The notes under the pieces were generated by a model, which saw only the letters and a program-made list of their open reading frames with translations, was not told the DNA's origin and made no database searches. Shown here one piece after another: positions 57,851-64,000 of a DNA stretch of 64,000 bases. A program made the translations under genes and the position numbers. This stretch comes from Methylobacterium sp. J-088 (GTDB lineage: Bacteria; Pseudomonadota; Alphaproteobacteria; Rhizobiales; Beijerinckiaceae). Location of the stretch: the NCBI RefSeq assembly GCF_022829295.1, contig NZ_JAKSYH010000279.1:1-64000 (forward strand), given 5' to 3'. The first letter of the stretch is position 1. Each line of letters opens with the position of its first letter.

Positions 57851-57914
57851 GCCCGTGTCGTGTCGCGCCCGTGTCGTGACGCGCGCCCTTCCGCGCCGAA
57901 CCGGTGTCCGCTTC
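57851..57914 (-). repeat. GC-rich dispersed repeat, copy A
   Basis: Read on the minus strand: GAAGCGGACACCGGTTCGGC, then GCGCGTCACGACACGGGCGC. A copy on the plus strand lies at 60848-60926 with the same core GAAGCGGACACC-GTTCGGCGC. It follows motB. Confidence 0.55.
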
Positions 57915-57970
57915 GACTAAGAGCGCGCGCGACCACGACGGGCACAGCGCGGTCGATGCCGCCCCTCGGA

Positions 57971-58366
57971 TCAGGCCACGGCCAGGATCGCCGCCAGCCC
58001 GATATGGGTCACCTGATGCAGGAACTGGTCGATGCCGATCAGCCACCAGAACCGGGTGTCGGTGGGCGGGAAGTGCGTGCGCTGGCCGATCAGGCCCTTG
58101 CCGCGGTCGACGGCCGTGTGCACGGCGAAATCCACCAGCGCCAGCCACCACAGGGCCGGCTTGACCGGCAGCGTGATCAGCAGCGTGCCCAGGCCGTGAA
58201 GGCCGGTATGGGCACAGAGGGGGAGGAGCCAGGCCGAGGCCCGGTCCTTGCCGTGCGCCATCCAGGTGTTCTGGAGCAGGAAATCCGCACCGAGTTGCTT
58301 TACCGCGAAGGCGAAGACCAGCAGCGCGAAGGCCCCGACCGAAACGGGCGTGTCGAAGGACGGCAT
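57971..58366 (-). CDS. DUF3307 membrane protein
   Basis: 131 residues from ATG 58366. Four hydrophobic segments: VGAFALLVFAFAVKQLGADF, LCAHTGLHGLGTLLITL, ALWWLALVDFAVHTAVD and LIGIDQFLHQVTHIGLAAIL. The conserved HxxxH-like pairs (CAHTGLHG, VHTAVDRGKG, QFLHQVTH) match DUF3307. Function unknown; a metal-dependent membrane role has been suggested by the His pattern only. Monocistronic, convergent with motB. Confidence 0.75.
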   Translation of the reverse strand: MPSFDTPVSVGAFALLVFAFAVKQLGADFLLQNTWMAHGKDRASAWLLPLCAHTGLHGLGTLLITLPVKPALWWLALVDFAVHTAVDRGKGLIGQRTHFPPTDTRFWWLIGIDQFLHQVTHIGLAAILAVA

Positions 58367-58794
58367 CGCCGCACGGGCTCTCCTGTCACGCGCGCAGGCT
58401 GACGGTCCGCACGCGCAGCCCGCTCCGAATCGCGGGTCTTCAGCATACACGGCCGCCCGCCTCCTGGCGCGCCTGGATCGACCTGCGCGGGGCCGGCTGG
58501 CCGCCCGACATCAGATTTCGCTCACGGCTTCAGGTCATAAGATCAGTATTTTTGCTGATTTCGGATCGTATACTGCCACAAGTCGTATATTTTAATCGTT
58601 ATAATTCAGATAAATAACCATTGTTGGGTCGATCCTGTGCATGATAGCCCCGGCTTCATTACGAGCACCACGAGGGCGAGATTGACGGTCCGGGATTGCA
58701 ACCTGAGCAATACGCGGGCGGGGATGCCGCCGCAGCGCTCCCGTCGCCGTCTCGATCGCCCGGCGCAGGCCCGGGGCGGACCGGCCGCCTGACC
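58367..58794. other. Intergenic region with an AT-rich promoter-like section
   Basis: About 430 bases. The part from 58530 to 58630 is AT-rich, with ATCAG/CTGAT arms around 58540-58557, and may hold the promoter of the GNAT gene. The frame of that gene is open back to TTG 58696, so its leader may be shorter than shown. Confidence 0.35.
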
Positions 58795-59580
58795 ATGCGG
58801 GATGGCGACCCGGCCTTCGAGGCCCTGCGCGACGCCCATGTGGCGGCCCTCACGGGATCCCTGATCGACGGCGTCGCGCACGGGCCCGGAGGCGCCGGCT
58901 ACGTCTGGTCGCGGAGCATTCCGGACCCGACCCTGAACTTCGCCTACGGGGTGCGCCGGCCCGACCAGTTCGCCTGGGCGGGGGCGGCGGCCCTGGGGCG
59001 CGACCGGGCGCCGGCCTTCCTGGCCCGGGATGCCGAGGAGGTCGCCCTGCTGCGCGCCCTGTTCGAGCCCGCGATCCTCCGCCCGGCGCGCTGGATGGTG
59101 GCGCGGCCGCCGCCGGTGCCATCCCCGGCGGACGGTGCGATCACCCTCCAGGCCACCCCCGCGCCGGGACCGGAGTTCGAGGGCGTCTTCGCCAACCTGT
59201 CGGACGACCCGGCCGTGCGGACGCATCTGCGCCGCACCTACCTGCCGGCCCTGCGGGGGGCCAAGGCGCGGCCCGGCCTCGCGCCGCTCCACCTCGTCCT
59301 GCGCGACGTCGCCGGCCCGGCGGCTTGCGCGTGCCTCTACCTGCGCGGCGACATGGCCGGGCTGTACAACCTCGGCACCCGGGTCGATCGGCAGGGCCGG
59401 GGCCTGGGCACCGCCGTGACCCGCGCGGCCTTGAACGCGGCGCGGACGCGCGGGGCAACCCGGGTGTTCCTGCACGTCTTCCCGCACGGCCGGGCCGGTG
59501 GCGCCCTCGAGGCGCTCGCGACCCGGGCGGGCTTCCGGACGGTCTGCGCGCCGGTCCTGATGGGCACGAGCCCGCCGTGA
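58795..59580 (+). CDS. GNAT-family N-acetyltransferase
   Basis: 261 residues from ATG 58795; a TTG at 58696 would add 33 low-complexity residues and seems less likely. The C-terminal half holds the acetyl-CoA site: ACLYLRGDMAGLYNLGTRVD, then RQGRGLGTAVTRAALNAART (the R/Q-GxG motif), and VFLHVFPHGRAGGALEALA. The N-terminal half is of the type found in stand-alone GNATs with duplicated folds. The substrate is unknown. The stop codon is the first base triplet of a 42-bp tandem repeat. Confidence 0.7.
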   Translation: MRDGDPAFEALRDAHVAALTGSLIDGVAHGPGGAGYVWSRSIPDPTLNFAYGVRRPDQFAWAGAAALGRDRAPAFLARDAEEVALLRALFEPAILRPARWMVARPPPVPSPADGAITLQATPAPGPEFEGVFANLSDDPAVRTHLRRTYLPALRGAKARPGLAPLHLVLRDVAGPAACACLYLRGDMAGLYNLGTRVDRQGRGLGTAVTRAALNAARTRGATRVFLHVFPHGRAGGALEALATRAGFRTVCAPVLMGTSPP

Positions 59581-59703
59581 GGCGGGCGTCTCACCCGGTG
59601 AGGATAAGGCTGCCCGCCTTGAGGCGGGCGTCTCACCCGGTGAGGATAAGGCTGCCCGCCGTGAGGCGGGCGTCTCACACGGTGAGGATGACGCTGCCCG
59701 TCG
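59578..59703. repeat. Three tandem 42-bp units
   Basis: Units at 59578-59619, 59620-59661 and 59662-59703 each begin TGAGGCGGGCGTCTCAC. Each can fold: GGCGGGC pairs with GCCCGCC, and inside it CTCACC pairs with GGTGAG. Unit three carries a few changes. The array begins at the stop codon of the GNAT gene and probably acts as a terminator cluster. Confidence 0.8.
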
Positions 59704-59799
59704 TGCGGCCCGCCGCCAGCGCCAAGCGCCGGCCCGGCCGTGCCCCGCCGCGGACGGGTCCCGAGGAGAGCGGGCAGGCGAAGATCTCCGCAAGGCCCC

Positions 59800-60570
59800 T
59801 CACGGGCGGCCGGTCCAGGCCGCGCGGAGAACCCGGAGATTGGCCACCGGGCTCGGCCCGGCCGGGCGGCGGGCGGGCCGAGCGGCCGGCAGCGGATCGA
59901 TCACCACCAGCCGGGCGATCTCGGCGGCCAGACGGGTGTAATCGGCCATGTGCACGCCGTCCCGGTAGAGGCCCGATCCGGCGAGCCCCCCGGGGCCGTC
60001 GCGCAGGGCGACGAACGGATCGAAGTAGGCGTGGCCCCGCTCGGCACAGAGCGCCGCGAGCCGGTCCGAGAAGATCGCGACGGCGGCCGGATCCCGGCCG
60101 GTCGCCCAGGCGCCGACCGGCGGGACGGCGGCGACGAAGACCTGCCCCGACCACGCCTCCAGGAAGCTCAGGATGCGCCGGACCTCCGCGGCGAACCGAT
60201 CGGCGCTCCGGGCCCGCTCCGGATGGCGCCCGCGCAGGATGTCGTTGGTGCCGATGATCAGCACGGAGGCTGCGCAGCGGACCGGCACGCGCCGGTCCGC
60301 GCGGTGCAGGACCGTCCGGTGCAGATCCGTGAGTAGCCGGGCACAATCGGCCGCGGTGCTGCCGCCGACCGCGATGTTGAGGCTGGGCCGGCCGCCGAGA
60401 TCCGGGGTCCCGATGGACTCCGCGTGGGAATTGCCCACCAGAAGCACGCTGTCCGGTGTGGCGGCGCGCAGGGCGGCGCGGATCCCCGCGGACCGCGCCG
60501 CCCGGTGCCGCCCGACGAGCCGGCGATGACACCAGCGGCGGGCGACGGTCTCGAACCAGGGGGCGCGCAT
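59800..60570 (-). CDS. SGNH/GDSL-family hydrolase
   Basis: 256 residues from ATG 60570; the longer frame upstream has no support. VLLVGNSHAESIG (about 42-54) is block I with a Ser replacing the usual GDS order, AVGGSTAADC is the block II Gly region, VLIIGTNDIL is block III with the Asn, and YRDGVHMADYTRLA is block V with the Asp-x-x-His pair. SGNH enzymes remove acyl or acetyl groups from glycans or lipids. No signal peptide is evident. Monocistronic. Confidence 0.75.
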   Translation of the reverse strand: MRAPWFETVARRWCHRRLVGRHRAARSAGIRAALRAATPDSVLLVGNSHAESIGTPDLGGRPSLNIAVGGSTAADCARLLTDLHRTVLHRADRRVPVRCAASVLIIGTNDILRGRHPERARSADRFAAEVRRILSFLEAWSGQVFVAAVPPVGAWATGRDPAAVAIFSDRLAALCAERGHAYFDPFVALRDGPGGLAGSGLYRDGVHMADYTRLAAEIARLVVIDPLPAARPARRPAGPSPVANLRVLRAAWTGRP

Positions 60571-60847
60571 GAGCTGTCCTGTGCATGGCGTGAGGCATCG
60601 GCCGCCCGGCAGGTCGGGGCGGAGGGCTGGGCTTTCGGCGCGGCGGGTCGACGATGTTCGACCGAAACCACGGGCCGGAATGTTTTTCGAGTCTGTATCG
60701 ACGCGCTGGAAACAGACGGAAATACAAACCAATACAGCGCTTCGATTGGTCGAACTGTATGTGGGAATTGTTCACACGTCAACTGTCGCGCCGACGCTCA
60801 GGGGCCGGTGCGGGCGGCTTCCGGCTCCCGCCGGAGCCCGCTTCGAC

Positions 60848-60926
60848 GAAGCGGACACCGTTCGGCGCAAGAGTGCGCGTGACAGCACGAGCGCGCGTCA
60901 CAGCACGAGCGCGCGTCACAACACGG
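60848..60926 (+). repeat. GC-rich dispersed repeat, copy B, with an 18-bp tandem array
   Basis: Core GAAGCGGACACCGTTCGGC as in copy A, followed by three 18-bp units beginning GCGCGT (60875, 60893, 60911). It lies upstream of the SDR gene. Confidence 0.6.
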
Positions 60927-61038
60927 GTTGAGAGCCGCACTCGATTGCAACGCGATCGGGCGCGGCTTTAGGTCGTGTCCGTCATCAGGGCCGGGCGCGC
61001 CGTGTGCGCGGCGGCTGGGATTATCGGGGGAGGCCGGA

Positions 61039-61803
61039 ATGATTCAGGATCGCGTCTTCATCGTCACCGGGGCGGGCTCGGGCCTGGGCGAGGCGACGGC
61101 GCGCGGCCTCGTGGCGGCGGGCGCCCGGGTGGTGCTGGCCGACATCGCCCGGGAGGCCGGCGCCCGGGTGGCGGCGGAGCTCGGCGCGGCGGCGCGCTTC
61201 GCCGAGACCGACGTCACCCGCGAGGCGGACGGCGCGGCGGCGGTCCGGACGGCCCTGGACGCGTTCGGGCACCTGCACGGGCTGGTGAACTGCGCCGGGA
61301 TCGCGCCGGGCGAGAAGGTGGTCGGCCGCGACGGGCCGCACCGCCTCGACAGCTTCGCCAGGGCGGTCACGGTCAACCTCGTGGGCACCTTCAACATGAT
61401 CCGGCTGGCGGCCGACGCGATCGGCCGGGAGGCGCCGGACGAGACGGGCGCCCGGGGCGTGATCGTCAACACCGCCTCGATCGCGGCCTTCGACGGCCAG
61501 ATCGGGCAGGCCGCCTACGCGGCCTCGAAGGGCGGGGTGGTGTCCATGACCCTGCCGATCGCCCGGGAACTCGCCCGGCACGGCATCCGGGTGGTGACGA
61601 TCGCGCCCGGCATCTTCGAGACGCCCATGATGGCCGGGCTGCCGCAGGAGGTGCAGGACGGGCTCGGGCAGAGCGTGCCGTTCCCGCCGCGGCTCGGCCG
61701 GCCGGCCGAATACGCCGCCCTGGTCCGGCACATCTGCGAGAACCCGATGCTCAACGGCGAGACGATCCGCCTCGACGGGGCCTTGCGGATGCCGCCGCGC
61801 TGA
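61039..61803 (+). CDS. Short-chain dehydrogenase, 3-hydroxyacyl-CoA dehydrogenase type 2-like
   Basis: 254 residues; GGGGGAGG precedes the ATG. VFIVTGAGSGLGEATARGL (residues 6-24) is the NAD site, LVNCAGIAP the NAG-like motif, VIVNTASIAAFDGQIGQAAY with the catalytic Ser, and YAASKGG the catalytic Tyr and Lys. AVTVNLVGTFNMIRLAAD and the C-terminal MMAGLPQEVQDGLGQ resemble HSD17B10/HADH2-type enzymes of fatty-acid or branched-chain breakdown. It is monocistronic and convergent with the 82-residue gene. Confidence 0.85.
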   Translation: MIQDRVFIVTGAGSGLGEATARGLVAAGARVVLADIAREAGARVAAELGAAARFAETDVTREADGAAAVRTALDAFGHLHGLVNCAGIAPGEKVVGRDGPHRLDSFARAVTVNLVGTFNMIRLAADAIGREAPDETGARGVIVNTASIAAFDGQIGQAAYAASKGGVVSMTLPIARELARHGIRVVTIAPGIFETPMMAGLPQEVQDGLGQSVPFPPRLGRPAEYAALVRHICENPMLNGETIRLDGALRMPPR

Positions 61804-61819
61804 AGGCGCGAACCAAGCG

Positions 61820-61864
61820 TCGGGGCGCTGCCCCGACACCCCGCCAAAGGGCTTGCCCTTTGGG
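61820..61864. repeat. Mosaic hairpin repeat, partial copy 5
   Basis: TCGGGGCGCTGCCCCGA and CCAAAGGGCTTGCCCTTTGG, separated by CACCCCG, fill the gap between two convergent genes. These are the first two hairpins of the element in the orientation of copies 2 and 4. Confidence 0.75.
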
Positions 61865-61880
61865 ATCCACCGACCGGTGA

Positions 61881-62129
61881 CTAGCCGATCGACACGCTGG
61901 TCAGGACTCCGGCGGCCCGGCGGACCTCCTCGGCGATCATCTCCTCGCTCGGGCCGTCGATCGGCATGTCGGACAGGATCGCCGCCACGTCGCGCTTCAC
62001 GTCCTCGCGGATCTCGGGATTCTCCTCCGACAGGCGCCCGATCAGGACGCCCAGCACGATCTCCAGGGCGGAGAGCTTGGCGTGCAGGCGCGTGAACTCG
62101 TCCAGCGGCTCGGGTTCGTGTCCGGTCAT
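61881..62129 (-). CDS. Hypothetical 82-residue protein
   Basis: MTGHEPEPLDEFTRLHAKLS, then ALEIVLGVLIGRLSEENPEI and EEMIAEEVRRAAGVL: acidic, mostly helical, no membrane segment or Cys. I do not recognise a family. Its composition and codon use are normal for this chromosome, and the convergent repeat at its 3' end supports a real transcription unit. Confidence 0.55.
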   Translation of the reverse strand: MTGHEPEPLDEFTRLHAKLSALEIVLGVLIGRLSEENPEIREDVKRDVAAILSDMPIDGPSEEMIAEEVRRAAGVLTSVSIG

Positions 62130-62297
62130 AGGCAGGTCCTCATAAGCAGGTCCTCATGGGCCGCTCCTCATACAGGCGGGGGACGGGGCGGCACCACCCC
62201 GGCCCCGGGCGGCTTTTTTTCCCTGTCCCGGGCAACCGGACTTGCGGCCTCGGCGTTTCACGCTCCCGTGAACGAACCCGCAAAAGGGACACCCGCC

Positions 62298-62867
62298 ATG
62301 ATCACCCGTCTCGCCGCCGCCGCCGGCCTGCTCGCGCTCTCCACGAGCCTCACGCTCGCCCAGACCGCCACCTCCACCCCCGCCGAGCCGGCCTCCAAGG
62401 CCGACAGCAACCTGAAGGAGTGGCAGGTCGCCAAGCTCGCCAAGGTCGGCCTCGCCCAGGCGCTCGCCACCGCCGAGACGCAGGGCGACGAGAAGGGCGG
62501 CCGCGCCATCGATGCCGACTTCGAGAAGGCCGACAGCAAGGACCCGGCCCATTACGCGATCAAGGTCGTCTACCCGAGCGGCAAGCTCGTCGAGTACGGC
62601 ATCAACGCCGACACGGGCGCGCTCTACAAGACCGAGAACCAGCCGTTCGAGCGCTACTTCACCCGCCTGAAGGCCTCCGACTTCCAGAACGCCAAGACCT
62701 CCCTGAAGGACGCGCTGGCCATCGCCGAGCAGAAGGCCGGCGGCGGCAAGGCCTACGAGGCCGAGGTCGAGAAGGACGGCTCCGCGGTCCAGTACGAGAT
62801 CAAGGTCGCGGGCGCCGACAAGGAGCAGGAGGTCAAGGTCGGCCCGGACGGGAAGGTCTTGAACTGA
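62298..62867 (+). CDS. Exported protein with two PepSY-like domains
   Basis: 189 residues. The signal peptide is about 1-21 (LAAAAGLLALSTSLTLAQ). After a short linker, residues about 45-110 (VAKLAKVGLAQALATAE, then HYAIKVVYPSGKLVEYGIN) and 122-189 (LKDALAIAEQKAGGGKAYEA, then VQYEIKVAGADKEQEVKVG) are two copies of the PepSY fold. PepSY domains often restrain proteases or sense the envelope. A hairpin follows the stop. Confidence 0.75.
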   Translation: MITRLAAAAGLLALSTSLTLAQTATSTPAEPASKADSNLKEWQVAKLAKVGLAQALATAETQGDEKGGRAIDADFEKADSKDPAHYAIKVVYPSGKLVEYGINADTGALYKTENQPFERYFTRLKASDFQNAKTSLKDALAIAEQKAGGGKAYEAEVEKDGSAVQYEIKVAGADKEQEVKVGPDGKVLN

Positions 62868-62876
62868 GCTGATCCC

Positions 62877-62905
62877 GGCCGCGCTGGTGCGCCATCAGCG
62901 CGGCC
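62877..62905 (+). terminator. Terminator after the PepSY gene
   Basis: GGCCGCGCTG (62877-62886) and CAGCGCGGCC (62896-62905) form a perfect 10-bp stem with a 9-nt loop, 9 bp after the stop. No clear T-run follows. Confidence 0.55.
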
Positions 62906-63002
62906 GCTGCATCCTGTCGCCCCACCGCCCGGGGAGCCGAACCGCCCCCGGGGCGCTTCCCTCCCTGCAGGCGGCCCGATGGCCGCGGACGGGGAGGGCG
63001 GC

Positions 63003-64000
63003 ATGGATTCGCACGCTTTGAAATCCGGAGACCATCTCGGCCAGGCCCATACCCGGGTCGAGGGGCCCGACAAGGTCACGGGCCGGGCCCTCTACAGCTC
63101 CGACCGCCCCGGACCGGACCGGGGCACGGCCCACGCCGCCCTGGTGACCAGCCCCATCGCCCGGGGCCGGATCGCCGGGTTCGACTGCGACGCCGCGCGG
63201 GCGGTGCCGGGCCTGCTTGCCATCTTCACCCACCGGGATTTTTCCGGCGCGGTGGCCCCGGTGAAGCACCTGATGGCCGGCGGCTACGCCAACAGCTCGC
63301 ACCGGCCCCTCGACTCCGACACGGTGGCGTATGCCGGCCAGATCGTGGCGCTGGTCGTCGCCGAGACCCTGGAGGCCGCCGAGGCGGCGGCCGGTGCGGT
63401 CCGGGTCTCCTACGACGAGGAGCCCGCCGCCGGGGGTTTCGATGCGCCCGGCGCCGAGACCGTGCGCCTCGCCGACCTGAAACCCCACCACGAGGACATC
63501 AACCGGGGCGATGTCGAGGCCGGCTTGGCGGGCGCGGCCATCCGCGTCGAGGCCCGCTACGCGACCCCGGTCCAGCACCACAACCCGATCGAGTTGTTCA
63601 CCACCCGGGCCGCCTGGGACGGCGACCGGCTCACCGTGCACGAGCCGACCCGCTATGTCGGCGCCGTCCAGCACGGGCTCGCGGCGCAGCTCGGCCTCGA
63701 TCCCGCGAACGTGCGGGTGGTGGCGGGCCTGATCGGCGGCCATTTCGGCTCGAAATTCGCGCTGTCGCAACACACGGCGCTGATCGCGCTCGCGGCCAAG
63801 CGCCTCGGCCGGCCGGTCTCCCTGGTACCGAGCCGGCGGCACTGCTTCACCATCGCCAATTACCGGCCGGAATCGCGCCACAGGATCCGGCTCGGCGCCG
63901 ACAGGTCGGGCCGGTTCACCGCCCTGGTGCACGAGGCCGAGACCGTGACGTCGCGCTTCGATCCCTTCGTGATGGAGGGGGCGGAGGTGACCGCGAGCCT
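63003..64000 (+). CDS. Xanthine dehydrogenase-family molybdopterin-binding subunit (partial, runs off the window)
   Basis: ATG 63003 has GGGGAGGG just upstream, and the frame is open for 332 codons to the window edge. HLGQAHTRVEGPDKVTGRA and LYSSDRPG are the usual N-terminal segment, GLLAIFTHRDFS and VAYAGQIVALVVAETLEAAE follow in the a/b hammerhead domain, and VQHHNPIELFTTRAAWDG and GGHFGSKFALSQHTALIALA are in the molybdopterin domain. Such large subunits pair with an FAD subunit and a 2Fe-2S subunit to oxidise purines or aldehydes; a PaoC-like aldehyde oxidase is as likely as xanthine dehydrogenase. The partner genes lie outside the window or on its far side. Confidence 0.8.
   Translation, partial: MDSHALKSGDHLGQAHTRVEGPDKVTGRALYSSDRPGPDRGTAHAALVTSPIARGRIAGFDCDAARAVPGLLAIFTHRDFSGAVAPVKHLMAGGYANSSHRPLDSDTVAYAGQIVALVVAETLEAAEAAAGAVRVSYDEEPAAGGFDAPGAETVRLADLKPHHEDINRGDVEAGLAGAAIRVEARYATPVQHHNPIELFTTRAAWDGDRLTVHEPTRYVGAVQHGLAAQLGLDPANVRVVAGLIGGHFGSKFALSQHTALIALAAKRLGRPVSLVPSRRHCFTIANYRPESRHRIRLGADRSGRFTALVHEAETVTSRFDPFVMEGAEVTAS

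Overview
The window looks like a chromosome segment of a Methylobacterium-type alphaproteobacterium. The right two thirds is very GC-rich with dense operons joined by ATGA and TGATG overlaps. It holds a sulfonate (ssu) operon, motAB, OprB, a sugar-acid pathway, a siderophore-type FhuF reductase and a molybdopterin hydroxylase. The genus is inferred from gene content and style, not proven.

Positions 1 to about 20,460 are an accessory island ending at the 3' end of a tRNA-Arg(CCG) gene on the minus strand (20460-20536). It is mosaic and partly AT-rich. It starts with the tail of an IS5-type transposase that has cut off a NYN nuclease gene. Then come a UDG-like hypothetical protein, phage-type small genes, a ribbon-helix-helix regulator beside two CGTACGTACG palindromes, a HAD hydrolase, a methyltransferase-membrane fusion, a superinfection-immunity/zinc-ribbon/TonB fusion, a CelD-type acyltransferase with a methyltransferase, and a lone 2198-residue phage polyvalent protein. 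Between that protein and the tRNA is a compact two-gene operon: an ImmA/IrrE metallopeptidase followed by a class III nucleotide cyclase resembling Pycsar PycC. A perfect alphaproteobacterial LexA-type box lies just upstream. This is my first candidate for an undescribed conflict or defence system.

Directly across the tRNA (20700-25723) lies a second candidate: a coupled operon of a DUF559/VSR-like nuclease, a double winged-helix protein and a 1068-residue protein with two P-loop ATPase modules, the second HerA-like. The C-terminal domain of the winged-helix protein is clearly related to a domain inside the phage polyvalent protein a few kilobases away, which links the operon to phage-host conflict.

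From 26,000 to 33,000 are a frameshifted gene, an acyltransferase, a sigma-1.1-like membrane protein, a holin-like protein, and an MFS/FhuF/ABC iron-siderophore operon. From 33,000 to 46,000 is a cluster for non-phosphorylative oxidation of L-arabinose (possibly D-galactose as well): two regulators, transporter, porin, epimerase, dehydrogenase, lactonase, dehydratase, AraD1 and 2-oxoglutarate semialdehyde dehydrogenase. From 47,000 to 52,500 is an ssuE-A-A'-C-B-D operon. The rest holds a SulP-STAS-cNMP transporter, motAB, assorted small genes, an SDR, a PepSY protein and the start of a molybdopterin-binding hydroxylase subunit.

The core part is threaded with repeats: a 105-bp MITE-like pair, five copies of a mosaic multi-hairpin element (one inside the ssu operon), a 42-bp tandem triplicate, and an inverted pair of GC-rich repeats.
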